DNA of 54,831 bases from CAZNNH01 sp964574335 (GTDB lineage Bacteria; Acidobacteriota; Vicinamibacteria; Fen-336): positions 1 through 54,831 of the forward strand of contig CAZNNH010000023.1 in the NCBI GenBank assembly GCA_964574335.1, in the 5' to 3' direction. Shown here piece by piece: positions 8,580 through 17,148 of this stretch. How positions within the stretch are numbered: the first letter of the stretch is position 1; the number at the start of each line of letters is the position of its first letter. The notes under the pieces are model-generated. The model was not told the origin of the DNA and made no database searches. It saw only the letters and a list, made by a program, of their open reading frames with translations. The position numbers and the translations under genes are program-made.

Positions 8580-11267
8580 TCACTCCCGCAGCACCTGCGC
8601 CACCTTCTCTGCCAGGGTTCTGAGCCCGAAGGGCTTGTGGATGAAGGGCGTCCCTGGTTCGAGCACACCATGACGCCTCACTCCGTCGTCGGGATAGCCC
8701 GACATGAACAGGACCTTGAGTCGCGGTGTGTGTCGGCGCAGGCGCTCGGCCACGATCGAGCCGCTGATCCCAGGCATCACGACATCCGTGATGAGGAGGT
8801 CAGGCCGGAAGCCTCTTTCCTCGACGGCCAGTAGGGCCTCGCCCCCGTTGGCGGCCACCTCGGTGTGGTAGCCGAGCTGCTCGAGGCAGTCCCTTACCAG
8901 GTGGCGCAGCGCAGGCTCGTCCTCCACCACCAGGACGCTCTGCCCCTTGCCCGGAACCGTGCTTGTGGCCGCAGGCTCTGGCTCGATCTCGATCGCTTCC
9001 TGCGTGCGTGGAAGGTAGACTTCGAACGTCGAGCCCTTCCCCGGCTCGCTGTGAGCCCAGATGTACCCGCCGGACTGCTTGACGATTCCGTATGCCGTGG
9101 AAAGCCCCAGCCCGGTGCCCTTCCCCGTCTGCTTCGTCGTGAAGAAGGGCTCGAACAGATGCTCTTGGACGTGCGGGTCCATTCCGACGCCGGTGTCCTT
9201 CACGGCCAGCACCACGTATGGGCCAGCGCTCATGGGTGAGGCCCCGTGGTTGGGGCTGGAGCCGATGTCGACATCAGTCGTCTCGACGACGAGCGTCCCG
9301 CCCAAAGGCATCGCGTCTCGCGCGTTCACGATGAGGTTGATGATGACCTGCTCGATCTGGCCCGGGTCGGCCTTCACCCGACCCGTCGCCGAGGCCAACC
9401 TGGTCTGGAGCTTGATGTTCTCCCCCACCAGCCGCTGAACCATGTTCTGGAGGCCTCGCACCGTGGTGTTGAGGTCCAGTATTCTGGGGCGGAGCGTCTG
9501 CTTCCTGCTGAAGGCCAGGAGCTGGCGGGTGAGCTCGGCCGCACGCTCTGCGCTGCCATGGATCTGCTGAAGGCTGACGAGCAGTGGGTCACCGGCGCGG
9601 AGATCGCGGAGCGCCAGCTCACTGTGCCCCAAGATGATCCCCAGGGTGTTGTTGAAGTCGTGGGCGATGCCGCCTGTCAACTGGCCGACCGCCTCCATCT
9701 TCTGGGCTCGCCGCATCCGGGTCTCGGCCTCGTTGATCTCGGTCATGTCGCGGTAGACGCTGAGCCGGCAGCGTTTCCCACCGCACTCCAGCGGCACCGA
9801 GCTCACCTCGGCCAGCAGCCTGTCCCCATCCTTCTTCCGAAGCGGCACTGACCTGACCAACCGCTCCCCGCCCACACCGTCCAGGGTGGGCACGGCGGCC
9901 TCCCCGGCGCCCTCGGCGGGCTGCACGTCCCGGACGCGGAGGCGCAGCATCTCCTCTTCCGAGTAGCCGAGCATGGCACGCAAGGCACGGTTAGCCATGA
10001 CCACCTTCTCGCCGCCCGCCTCGCTCACCAGGATGCCGTCCAGCGTCCCCTGGAAGACGCCACGGAACCTCTCCTCACTCTCGCGCAACGCCAGCTCGGC
10101 ACTCCTGCGCTCGGTGATGTCCATGTGCTGGATCACGGCGTGAGTGATCCGCCCCGCCGCGTCCCTGACCGGGAACATGGTCGCCGCGAGCAGCACGTGG
10201 GTCCGTCGCGCCAGGGGGAGGTTGGGCAGCCGCGTGGTGTCGTAGTCGATCTCGAGCCGGGCGGTCTCCCCACGCTCGAAGACGTTGCGGACCCGCGGCA
10301 GGAGCCCCTGCGAGGCCACGATGGGGTCGTCGAGCACGCAGTACTTGCCCACGACCTCGTCGTCCTCGATCTTCAGCAGGTCGCGGCACGCCTGGTTGAT
10401 GCGGATCAGGAGGCCCTTCTCGTCCGAGACCCACATCGGGTAGGGGCTCTGCTCGATGACGCTGTCGAGGAATGCCTGGGAAGTCCGCAGGGCCTCCTCG
10501 GCACGCTTTCGCTCCGTGATGTCTCGGGAGACGGTGAAGATCAGCGATTCGCCCCCCACGCGAGCTCCTGCGACGCTCACTTCGGCATCGTAGACAGAGC
10601 CGTCCCTTCGCCGATGGCGGGTCTCGAAGACGACGCGGGCCGTGCTGAGGTCGGCGAACCGGCTGCGTATCTCGGCCTCGCTCATCTGGGTTTCCCAGTC
10701 CCAGGTGTGCAGGCCGAGCAGCTCATCAGGCGAGTATCCGAGCATGGCGGCGAAGCGGCGATTGGCCTCGACCACTGCGTGCTCCTGGTTGATGATGCAG
10801 ATGCCGTCGAGGGATGCGTCCATGAGCGCTTGCCGAGTGAGAGCGTCGTGAGCGAGGACCTTTCCCGCCGGTCCGCTCGGGCCGGCGGCTCGGCCCTGCC
10901 CGACCTCACGATCGACGGCCGCGGCCAGCCTGGCCGGCTTGCCTCTGACGACGATGTCCCGCGCTCCCCGCCGCATCAGCTCGACGGCAGAGTCTTCTTC
11001 CGCCTGGTCCGAGACGACGATCAGAGGCGTGTCGAGGCCCCTCTCTTGGAGGAGCGCCAGGGCGCGCTCTGCGCTGAAGGCGGCCAGGCGATAGGCGGAG
11101 ATGACCGCGTCGAACGCCTGCGCCACCAGGAGGGCACGAACCTGGTGCGCGGTCCGCGCCCGAGTCGTCTCGACGACATGGCCGCTCTCCCGCAGCAGAC
11201 GGGTGAGAGCCGTGGCTTGGTCAGCGTCGTCGTCGACGACGAGGAGGCGCAACGCCTTGCCACCCAT
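8580..11267 (-). CDS. Hybrid histidine kinase with degenerate N-terminal receiver
   Basis: About 895 residues: N-terminal receiver-like domain (1-125), three PAS domains (about 150-270, 275-400, 405-520), H-box (GGIAHDFNNTLG), ATPase (NARDAMPLGG, GKGTGLGLSTAYG) and C-terminal receiver (ITDVVMPGISG). No membrane segment, so cytoplasmic. In the first receiver the phosphoacceptor position is Ala (A58 in VISAYRLAAF, where the paralog at 1748 has IADYRLPRF) and the conserved Lys position is Arg, so it is a pseudo-receiver. The C-terminal receiver is intact. The start at 11267 is chosen from GGA six bases upstream and from alignment with the paralog; ATGs at 11273 and 11285 are alternatives. It sits between two copies of a rhomboid-tail repeat. 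Confidence 0.9.
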   Translation of the reverse strand: MGGKALRLLVVDDDADQATALTRLLRESGHVVETTRARTAHQVRALLVAQAFDAVISAYRLAAFSAERALALLQERGLDTPLIVVSDQAEEDSAVELMRRGARDIVVRGKPARLAAAVDREVGQGRAAGPSGPAGKVLAHDALTRQALMDASLDGICIINQEHAVVEANRRFAAMLGYSPDELLGLHTWDWETQMSEAEIRSRFADLSTARVVFETRHRRRDGSVYDAEVSVAGARVGGESLIFTVSRDITERKRAEEALRTSQAFLDSVIEQSPYPMWVSDEKGLLIRINQACRDLLKIEDDEVVGKYCVLDDPIVASQGLLPRVRNVFERGETARLEIDYDTTRLPNLPLARRTHVLLAATMFPVRDAAGRITHAVIQHMDITERRSAELALRESEERFRGVFQGTLDGILVSEAGGEKVVMANRALRAMLGYSEEEMLRLRVRDVQPAEGAGEAAVPTLDGVGGERLVRSVPLRKKDGDRLLAEVSSVPLECGGKRCRLSVYRDMTEINEAETRMRRAQKMEAVGQLTGGIAHDFNNTLGIILGHSELALRDLRAGDPLLVSLQQIHGSAERAAELTRQLLAFSRKQTLRPRILDLNTTVRGLQNMVQRLVGENIKLQTRLASATGRVKADPGQIEQVIINLIVNARDAMPLGGTLVVETTDVDIGSSPNHGASPMSAGPYVVLAVKDTGVGMDPHVQEHLFEPFFTTKQTGKGTGLGLSTAYGIVKQSGGYIWAHSEPGKGSTFEVYLPRTQEAIEIEPEPAATSTVPGKGQSVLVVEDEPALRHLVRDCLEQLGYHTEVAANGGEALLAVEERGFRPDLLITDVVMPGISGSIVAERLRRHTPRLKVLFMSGYPDDGVRRHGVLEPGTPFIHKPFGLRTLAEKVAQVLRE

Positions 11268-11461
11268 GCTCATTCCGGCGGGCATGCGACCCAGGCGTCC
11301 GTGCGCCTGCTCCTGACGCGCGGCGCACACGCTCGCGGCGGGGCGAAGCGGCGGTGCATGGGCACGATGCTCGTGGCTGATCGGCGCTTCAAGATAGGCT
11401 GGCCGGTCAGGGGAGTCAAGGCACAGCAGGTGGCGCGGTGGCGCGGGTGGCGCCGGGGCTG

Positions 11462-11512
11462 CTAGCGTCCGATCCGCCGCTTCTGCAGCTCGTCGATTCT
11501 CTGCAGTGTCTG
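11462..11512 (-). repeat. Copy B of the 51-bp repeat (3' end of the rhomboid gene)
   Basis: The last 17 codons of the rhomboid gene, ending in TAG at 11462. A diverged copy in the same orientation lies at 8493-8443, on the far side of the hybrid kinase. Confidence 0.55.
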
Positions 11513-12628
11513 GCGCACGGCGGCCGCCGTCTCCGGCAGCGGCGACAGCTCCAGGGCGGCGAGCAGGTACTGGTAGGCGGCGGACGGCTCGCGTCGGTCC
11601 TCCAGGAGGATCGTGCCCAGAAGCGCGTAGACCTCCGCCAGCCCGGCCCCTTGCGGGACGTCCCGCACCACGCGTCGCAGCAGCAGCAGCACGGCGTCGA
11701 TGTGCCCGGCCCCACGCAGCCATTGGGCCAGGGGCGCCGCCTCCGTCGGCGAAAGGGCGCCGTGAGCCGCAGCCGGCGGCAGGGCGAAGTACAGGCGAGC
11801 CGCCGCCTCGAAGCGGCCGTCATCCAGGGCCGCCCGGATGGCGTCGCCGGTCGGCGTCGCCTCTGGCGGCTCGATGCCGGTGGGCGGGATGGATAGGCCG
11901 CGCCGATCCATCACCCAGGCGGCCAGCGTGCCGGCGACGAACCCGCCGATGTGGGCCCCGTGGGCCACCCCGCCCTGGCCCGCCAGCAGCAAGGGGAGCA
12001 GGTTGTCGACGACCAGGAACATCCCGAGCACCAGGCGGGCCGGCAGCCTGATGACCTGCATGAAGAACGGAGGCAGGAAGATCAGCATCCGGACGATGTT
12101 GCGGGGGAACCAGAGGAAGTAGAAGCCGAGGACGCCGGAGATGGCGCCCGAGGCCCCCACCAGCGGGACCTCGGAGGAGGAGAAGACCAGAGCGTGGGCC
12201 AGCGTGGCTGCGATGCCGGTGGCCAGGTACCAGAAGAGATAGCCGAGCGCCCCCAGGCGAGACTCGACGTTGTCGCCGTAGATCCAGAGGAAGAGCATGT
12301 TCCCGAAGAGGTGCAGGAAGCCGCCGTGGAGGAACATGCAGGTCAGCAGGTCCGAAAGCTGCGGGGCTGCCGGCCGGAAGCCGTGCTCGAAGGAGAAGAG
12401 GTCGTAGGCGCTGGTCCGGGCGACGAGCTGGCGCACGTCCACCTGGCCGCCCATCTGGTGCGCCATCACCTCCAGGTACTCCGGGAAGGCCGGGTCGTTC
12501 AGGTCCGCCCGCCGCTGGCCCAGGGGGAGGTTGATCAGCAGGAAGGCGGCGACGTTGAGCGCGATGAGCGTGTAGTTGACGAAGGGAACGCCCTTCGGGT
12601 TCGGAGCGTCACCGACTGGGATGAACAT
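11462..12628 (-). CDS. Rhomboid family intramembrane serine protease
   Basis: 388 residues. The core (about 10-260) has multiple membrane segments and the rhomboid signatures: HGGFLHLFGNMLFL in the second helix, the nucleophile motif GASGAISG, and the His partner in AHGAHIGGFVAG. A cytoplasmic tail of about 110 residues follows, helical and TPR-like in look (DGRFEAAARLYFAL, AAYQYLLAALELSPLP). It should cleave transmembrane substrates in the inner membrane; the substrate is unknown. The start ATG at 12628 gives the usual short N-terminus (MFIPVGDAPNPKGVPFVNY) of the family of rhomboids with a long loop before helix 2. The gene is 46 nt downstream of the GH27 gene on the same strand. Confidence 0.93.
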   Translation of the reverse strand: MFIPVGDAPNPKGVPFVNYTLIALNVAAFLLINLPLGQRRADLNDPAFPEYLEVMAHQMGGQVDVRQLVARTSAYDLFSFEHGFRPAAPQLSDLLTCMFLHGGFLHLFGNMLFLWIYGDNVESRLGALGYLFWYLATGIAATLAHALVFSSSEVPLVGASGAISGVLGFYFLWFPRNIVRMLIFLPPFFMQVIRLPARLVLGMFLVVDNLLPLLLAGQGGVAHGAHIGGFVAGTLAAWVMDRRGLSIPPTGIEPPEATPTGDAIRAALDDGRFEAAARLYFALPPAAAHGALSPTEAAPLAQWLRGAGHIDAVLLLLRRVVRDVPQGAGLAEVYALLGTILLEDRREPSAAYQYLLAALELSPLPETAAAVRQTLQRIDELQKRRIGR

Positions 12629-12674
12629 GGATCTGGCCTCGCGGCCCTGGGCTCGAGCCCGGAGCCCCCGTCGA

Positions 12675-14498
12675 CTACCGCACCGCCGAAAGCCGATACA
12701 GCACGCAGCCGTGCCAGGGGACGACGGGTGCCAGCTCGGAGACGACACCCAGGTCGCGGTGCTGCCACAGGTCCCGGGCGCGACAACGTGGACCGAGGTC
12801 GAGCTCGGCCAGCGGGACCCGGATCTCGACCCCGGCCGCCTCGGCTGGCGGCGCCGCCTCCAGGGCGTGGACCGAGAAGACGACGCTGCTCCCGCTCGGG
12901 CCGGTGAGGCCGCCGTCGTCGAGCGCCGCCAGCGCCCGGAAACGGACGGCGCCCTCGGGCACGGCGTACTCGACCAGCGACCGCGCGTGGGCGGCGATCC
13001 CATAGGGAACGGTGTGGCCGGCGACGGTCATCGCCCGGCCGCTCGGGGACTCCTCCGTCGAGACCTCACCCCAGCCCGCCCACGCCTGGACCCAGGGCAG
13101 ATCCGTCAGCCGCCGCTCGCTCCCGTCGGACATGACCAGCCTCGGCTCCACCCACAGCGCATGGTCCCAACCGGTGCCGTCCTCGCCCCCCTCGGCGACC
13201 AGGACCAGCCGCGCCGCGCCGGCCAGGCCGACATCCACGGGCACGCCGTGGCCCGGGGTGGCCCTCGTCACCAGCGGGCTCGTGAAGGCGGGGTGCGAGA
13301 GGTCGACGGGGAACCGGTCGCGGGTGTTGAAGACGGCGAGATAGCGATCTCCGGAGCCGGGGTCACCGGCGACCCAGGCCAGGAGACCCTCCCGGTCGAA
13401 GAGCGGGTGGTTGTCCCGGCTGTGCTGATCGACGGCGATCACCTCGGGGTTGGTCAGCAGCTTGAGCGTGGCCGGGTCCGTCTTCGTCATGTCGCCGCCG
13501 TAGATCAGCGGTGAGCGTGCGATCGACCAGAGGGTCATGAGCGTGCGCTGCTCCTCGGGGGAAAGACGCGTCGTCCGCCGCCCCATCTCCAGCACCCCGA
13601 GCGGCAGCATGTCGGCGTCCGGCCAATGGCCGGGGCCGCAGTGGGGGGCCCAGTTGCCGAGGCGCGCGAACTGCGCAAGCAGCGCCGGCCAGGAGTCCCA
13701 GAAGTCGTCGCTGATCCGCCACATGTTGGCGTGACGCTTCACGTGCTCGGCGGCCTCGAGCGCCGTTTCTCCCGGAGACAGGCTGAGGACCATCGGACGC
13801 CCGGTCCGGTCGATGGCGCGCCGGATGGCCTCGATCTCGGGGACGTTGTCGAGATAGGGGCGGGCGATGTCGTCGACCTTGACGAAGTCGACGCCCCAGG
13901 AGGCGATCAGCTCGAAGACCGAGTCGTAGTACGCCTGGGCGCCGGGCTTGGTCATGTCCACGCCGTACATGTCCGGGTTCCAGGCGCAGGTGCTCGAGGT
14001 GTCGGCGATGTCGGCGGCGTGTACCGCGGTCCCCCTCACGGGGAGGTTCCGCTCGACCGCCAGCCGGGGGATCCCCCGCATCAGGTGGATGCCGAGCTGC
14101 AGCCCCTTGGCGTGCACGTAGTCGGCCAACGGCTTGAAGCCGCTCCCGTCCGCGGCCGACGGGAAGCGGTTGGGGGCGGGCAGCAGCCGGCCCCACTCGT
14201 CCATCACCAGCGGTGCGTCCGGCCGGTAGCCATGGCCGCTGGCGCCCGGCTCGTACCACTGGATGTCCACGGTCAGTACCCGCCAGCCGTACGGCAGCAG
14301 GTGCTCGGCCATGGAGTCGGCCTGCGTCTTCGCCTGCTCCTCGGTGATCGTGGTCCCGAAGGCGTCCCAGCTATTCCACCCCATCGGCGGGGTCTTTGCC
14401 CAGGTCAGGAACTCGAGCGGACCCGCCTCGGAGCAGACCCCGGGACCGGCGAGGGCGAGGCTCCACGCGATCAGGGCCAGCAGCAGTCTCCTCAGCAC
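12675..14498 (-). CDS. Secreted GH27 alpha-galactosidase with C-terminal NPCBM-type module
   Basis: 607 residues from a GTG start. A signal peptide (LRRLLLALIAWSLALAGPG) precedes a GH27 catalytic barrel with the family opening PPMGWNSWDAFG, the nucleophile region VDFVKVDD and the acid/base region WRISDDFWDSW. After a beta-sandwich, the last 170 residues (about 430-607) look like an NPCBM carbohydrate-binding module (VPYGIAAHARSLVEY, LDDGG). Family role: hydrolysis of terminal alpha-galactosides in the periplasm or outside. The GTG at 14498 is chosen over ATG 14522 because GGAGAG precedes it and because that ATG overlaps a TAGAAT -10 hexamer. Next gene upstream is another secreted glycoside hydrolase. 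Confidence 0.9.
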   Translation of the reverse strand: MLRRLLLALIAWSLALAGPGVCSEAGPLEFLTWAKTPPMGWNSWDAFGTTITEEQAKTQADSMAEHLLPYGWRVLTVDIQWYEPGASGHGYRPDAPLVMDEWGRLLPAPNRFPSAADGSGFKPLADYVHAKGLQLGIHLMRGIPRLAVERNLPVRGTAVHAADIADTSSTCAWNPDMYGVDMTKPGAQAYYDSVFELIASWGVDFVKVDDIARPYLDNVPEIEAIRRAIDRTGRPMVLSLSPGETALEAAEHVKRHANMWRISDDFWDSWPALLAQFARLGNWAPHCGPGHWPDADMLPLGVLEMGRRTTRLSPEEQRTLMTLWSIARSPLIYGGDMTKTDPATLKLLTNPEVIAVDQHSRDNHPLFDREGLLAWVAGDPGSGDRYLAVFNTRDRFPVDLSHPAFTSPLVTRATPGHGVPVDVGLAGAARLVLVAEGGEDGTGWDHALWVEPRLVMSDGSERRLTDLPWVQAWAGWGEVSTEESPSGRAMTVAGHTVPYGIAAHARSLVEYAVPEGAVRFRALAALDDGGLTGPSGSSVVFSVHALEAAPPAEAAGVEIRVPLAELDLGPRCRARDLWQHRDLGVVSELAPVVPWHGCVLYRLSAVR

Positions 14499-14520
14499 CG
14501 TTGGCTCTCCAGTCGGCAAC

Positions 14521-14526
14521 ATTCTA
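14521..14526 (-). promoter_or_regulatory. -10 element of the GH27 gene
   Basis: Minus-strand TAGAAT. Transcription from it would begin near 14514, giving a 16-nt leader with GGAGAG before the GTG at 14498. Because ATG 14522 overlaps the hexamer, it cannot be in the transcript. Confidence 0.5.
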
Positions 14527-14572
14527 GCGTAGCGGCGGCCACCGCTCGGGAGAAGCGCCTCAGGCGCGCCGC

Positions 14573-15943
14573 TCAGAACTCGTGCACCGCCGGTCGGCCT
14601 TCGTACCAGGCCGCCATGTTGAGGACCAGGTAGTTCCAGTTCTGGAAGCCCCGGTTGAGGACCGGCTCGCCGGTCTCCGGCAGGTAGTACTCGTGGAGGG
14701 CAGAGAAGCGCTCGAGGTCGCGGGCGAACAGCCGGATCGTCTTCTCCGCCAGCTCGCGGGCGTCGTCGTCGAAGCCGTAGTCCACCAGGCCCCGGAAGAC
14801 CAGGTAGTTCGACACCCCCCAGATCGGGCCGGTCCACAAGGAGGGGTTCCCGGAGGCGCGCACGTTGTACATCTTCTCCATCTTCGACAGCGTGCGGACG
14901 CCGTACGGGGCGTTGAAGGTCGCCGGGTTGCGATAGTGCTCGTCGACCACGCGCTGCGCCTGCTCGGGCGTCGCCACCCCCGCCCACAGGGCGAGGAAGC
15001 CCGACCAGACACCCAGGCGCTGGATCAGGCAGTCGTAGTCGCGGGGGTAGTTGCTGTGCAGGACGAGGCGCGGGTCGCCGCTGAACGGTCGCGCCTCGAA
15101 GGGCAGCAGGTCGAGGTCGACGCTGTAGAAGAAGCCGTCGCGCTCGTCCCAGCAGTGCTCGCGGATGCTCTTCAACAGCTCGTCGGCGTCCTGCTGGTAC
15201 AAGACGGCGATCTCTCCCATGTTCAGCCGCTCGCACAGGTAGACGAGGGCGAGCAGCTCCTTGTACATCATGCAGTTGAGGTAGATGGACCCCGAGCTCC
15301 GGTGCGGCCGCATGAAGGTGGCGGGGTCGTTGTCGACGCCGATGGCGGCGTCGTCGATCCAGAAGTAGAGGCCGGTGGCCTTGTGTCGCTGGCGGTTCTT
15401 GTAGCGGTTGACGAAGGCCTGCAGGAAGAAGAAGCGCTCGCGCAGCCACTCGGCGTCGCCGCCGCCGAGACGGGTCAGGAAGGCCGCGTGTTGGGCGAGG
15501 CAGGGCTTGTGCATGTTGGTCTCGTCGACGTCGATCCGCGCCTTCAGCGCGCTGCGGGCCGGCGAGTCCCGCCGGAGCAGGATCGGCACCCAGCCGTCCA
15601 TGCCGCCGTAGTCGAGGTAGTTGAGGACCGAGCCGCGCTCGTAGGCCAGGGCCTGCTGCCGGTCCTCGTCCGTCCCCACCTCGAGCAGGGTCTGTCGGAG
15701 GGCCACGTCGCTGAGCCACGAGTCCCAGTCCCAGAGCACGTCGGCGTACTGCTGGCTCCCCGGCGTCAGGAAGGGATGCTGGAAGGCGCCACCCTTCTCG
15801 CGGAACATCCCCCGGTAGTCCGTGTGGATCGCCTTGCGGATGATCGCGATCGACCTCTCGATCGAGGGCGCGGCTTCCTCCGCCCTTCCCCACGCGGGCA
15901 GCAGGAGCACGGCGAGGCAGGCGGCGAGCAGTCTCCTCTGCAT
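14573..15943 (-). CDS. Secreted MGH1/GH63-like glycoside hydrolase
   Basis: 456 residues with a signal peptide (MQRRLLAACLAVLLLPAWG). The rest is an (alpha/alpha)6-barrel-type sequence with motifs shared by GH37/GH63 and MGH1-like enzymes: LWDWDSWLSD, DDAAIGVDND, and TGPIWGVSNYLVFRGL near the end. These enzymes are inverting glucosidases or mannosyl-glycerate-type hydrolases; the exact substrate is not clear, although the pairing with a GH27 enzyme suggests breakdown of plant-type oligosaccharides. The ATG at 15943 follows a G-run, and a TACAAT -10 hexamer lies at 15970-15965, giving a leader of about 15 nt. Confidence 0.8.
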   Translation of the reverse strand: MQRRLLAACLAVLLLPAWGRAEEAAPSIERSIAIIRKAIHTDYRGMFREKGGAFQHPFLTPGSQQYADVLWDWDSWLSDVALRQTLLEVGTDEDRQQALAYERGSVLNYLDYGGMDGWVPILLRRDSPARSALKARIDVDETNMHKPCLAQHAAFLTRLGGGDAEWLRERFFFLQAFVNRYKNRQRHKATGLYFWIDDAAIGVDNDPATFMRPHRSSGSIYLNCMMYKELLALVYLCERLNMGEIAVLYQQDADELLKSIREHCWDERDGFFYSVDLDLLPFEARPFSGDPRLVLHSNYPRDYDCLIQRLGVWSGFLALWAGVATPEQAQRVVDEHYRNPATFNAPYGVRTLSKMEKMYNVRASGNPSLWTGPIWGVSNYLVFRGLVDYGFDDDARELAEKTIRLFARDLERFSALHEYYLPETGEPVLNRGFQNWNYLVLNMAAWYEGRPAVHEF

Positions 15944-16094
15944 GGCTTGGACCCCCACGCACGAATTGTATGTAGCGCCGGCAATCCGTGCATGCACCGG
16001 TGTTGGAGAGGCCGGGCTCACTACTACTGTCCGGGGATGACTCTCGTACTCCCCGCTCGGCTCACCTCTCGGCCTGATAGCAGTATTTCCTCCT

Positions 16095-16111
16095 GTTCAT
16101 TACTAATGAAC
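16095..16111. promoter_or_regulatory. Perfect 17-bp palindrome, probable AbiE operator
   Basis: GTTCATTA and TAATGAAC flank a single central C (16103). It sits five bases before the TACAAT hexamer of the downstream toxin-antitoxin operon, in the -35/-10 spacer, where a bound repressor would block RNA polymerase. Known AbiEi proteins repress their own operon through inverted repeats, so this is the likely site. Confidence 0.65.
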
Positions 16112-16115
16112 ACTG

Positions 16116-16121
16116 TACAAT
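16116..16121 (+). promoter_or_regulatory. -10 element of the abiE-like operon
   Basis: TACAAT, one mismatch from TATAAT. Seven bases separate it from GTG 16129, so the transcript probably starts at or next to that codon (leaderless). The GTG at 16123 lies one base after the hexamer and should not be transcribed. Confidence 0.5.
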
Positions 16122-16128
16122 AGTGACC

Positions 16129-17148
16129 GTGGCTCACTCCGGGCAGATCTCACCGTATCTGGACAGCCTCCTGACGCTGCCTTTCGTGAGGGGCGCCTCC
16201 CTTCGAGTCGGTACGGGGCCCGGACAGGGAGACGCCCTCCTGGAGCTGGTGACCCCTCGCGGTCGTCGACGCCTGCTGGTCGAAGAGACACGGTCTCACC
16301 TGAGTCGGCCTCTGGTCGGCGACCTGATCGCCCGCTCGTCGCCGCGCGCACGGACGCCATCGATTCTCTTCGCCCCCTATGTGTCGCCCGAGATGGGGGC
16401 GCTTCTGGCCTCACATGGCCTCAATTTCGTCGACCGCGCCGGGAACTGCCGTCTCAACCTCGGAGGGAGCTACGTCGCCCACATCGAAGGGCGGAAGCCC
16501 CGACAACGCGGCGACAGTCCCGGCGGCTTGCGCGGTCCCGGCTTCCGGGTCGTCTTTGCCCTCCTGGCAGAGCCGCGCTTCCTCAACGCCCCGGCCCGCC
16601 AGCTCGCCCACGACTCGGGCGTGAGCGTGGGCACGGTGTCGAACGTTCTGCGGCGGCTCGAGCACGACCGTGTCATCGTCCGCACCAAGTCGATGTGGCA
16701 TCTCGTGAGGCGCGGTGACCTCGTCGAGCGTTGGATCGCCGGCTACGCAGAGGGCCTGCGTCCCCAGCTCCTGGTGGGACGTTTCCAGACGCCGGATGCC
16801 GACCCACCCAGCCTCGAGGCTCGCGTCTCAGGCCTGCTGGACCCCGGCGAGGTTTGGGCATGGGGCGGCGCGGCCGCCGCCTATCGCCTGACGCAGCACT
16901 ACCGGAGCCACGAGACAGTCCTCCATGTCGTGACGGCGCCCGTGGACCTCTCGAGACGACTGAAGGCGCTTCCCCATGGCGCCGGTCCGCTGATCATCCT
17001 TGGCGTTCCCGGTCCCATCGCCTTTCTTGGCGCAGCGCCGCAGACCGTTCACCCGTTGCTGGTCTACTCAGAGCTGCTCCTCACGGGCGACGATCGAGCA
17101 CGGCGGGCAGCCGCCGAGATCCGCGATCGTTTCCTCTTCTCGCGATGA
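16129..17148 (+). CDS. AbiEi-like type IV antitoxin / autorepressor
   Basis: 339 residues from GTG 16129 (341 if the GTG at 16123 is used). An N-terminal nuclease-like region without clear catalytic motif is followed by a winged-helix segment at about 145-195 (LAHDSGVSVGTVSNVLRRLEHD), then a C-terminal domain with GAAAAYRLTQHYR. Genes of this form are annotated as the AbiEi family: DNA-binding antitoxin that represses its own operon and neutralises the nucleotidyltransferase toxin. The toxin gene overlaps its stop by four bases (ATGA). A perfect palindrome sits in its promoter. No Shine-Dalgarno sequence is visible. I am sure of the pairing and less sure of the sub-family, because AbiEi proteins are diverse. 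Confidence 0.8.
   Translation: MAHSGQISPYLDSLLTLPFVRGASLRVGTGPGQGDALLELVTPRGRRRLLVEETRSHLSRPLVGDLIARSSPRARTPSILFAPYVSPEMGALLASHGLNFVDRAGNCRLNLGGSYVAHIEGRKPRQRGDSPGGLRGPGFRVVFALLAEPRFLNAPARQLAHDSGVSVGTVSNVLRRLEHDRVIVRTKSMWHLVRRGDLVERWIAGYAEGLRPQLLVGRFQTPDADPPSLEARVSGLLDPGEVWAWGGAAAAYRLTQHYRSHETVLHVVTAPVDLSRRLKALPHGAGPLIILGVPGPIAFLGAAPQTVHPLLVYSELLLTGDDRARRAAAEIRDRFLFSR

Noticed and set aside
11268..11723. N-terminal extension of the hybrid kinase beyond 11285
   Set aside because: The frame stays open but runs into the rhomboid gene and is low-complexity; the receiver domain begins at 11267-11250.
12629..13003. N-terminal extension of the rhomboid
   Set aside because: The frame overlaps the GH27 gene and encodes nothing rhomboid-like. 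ATG 12628 gives the family N-terminus.
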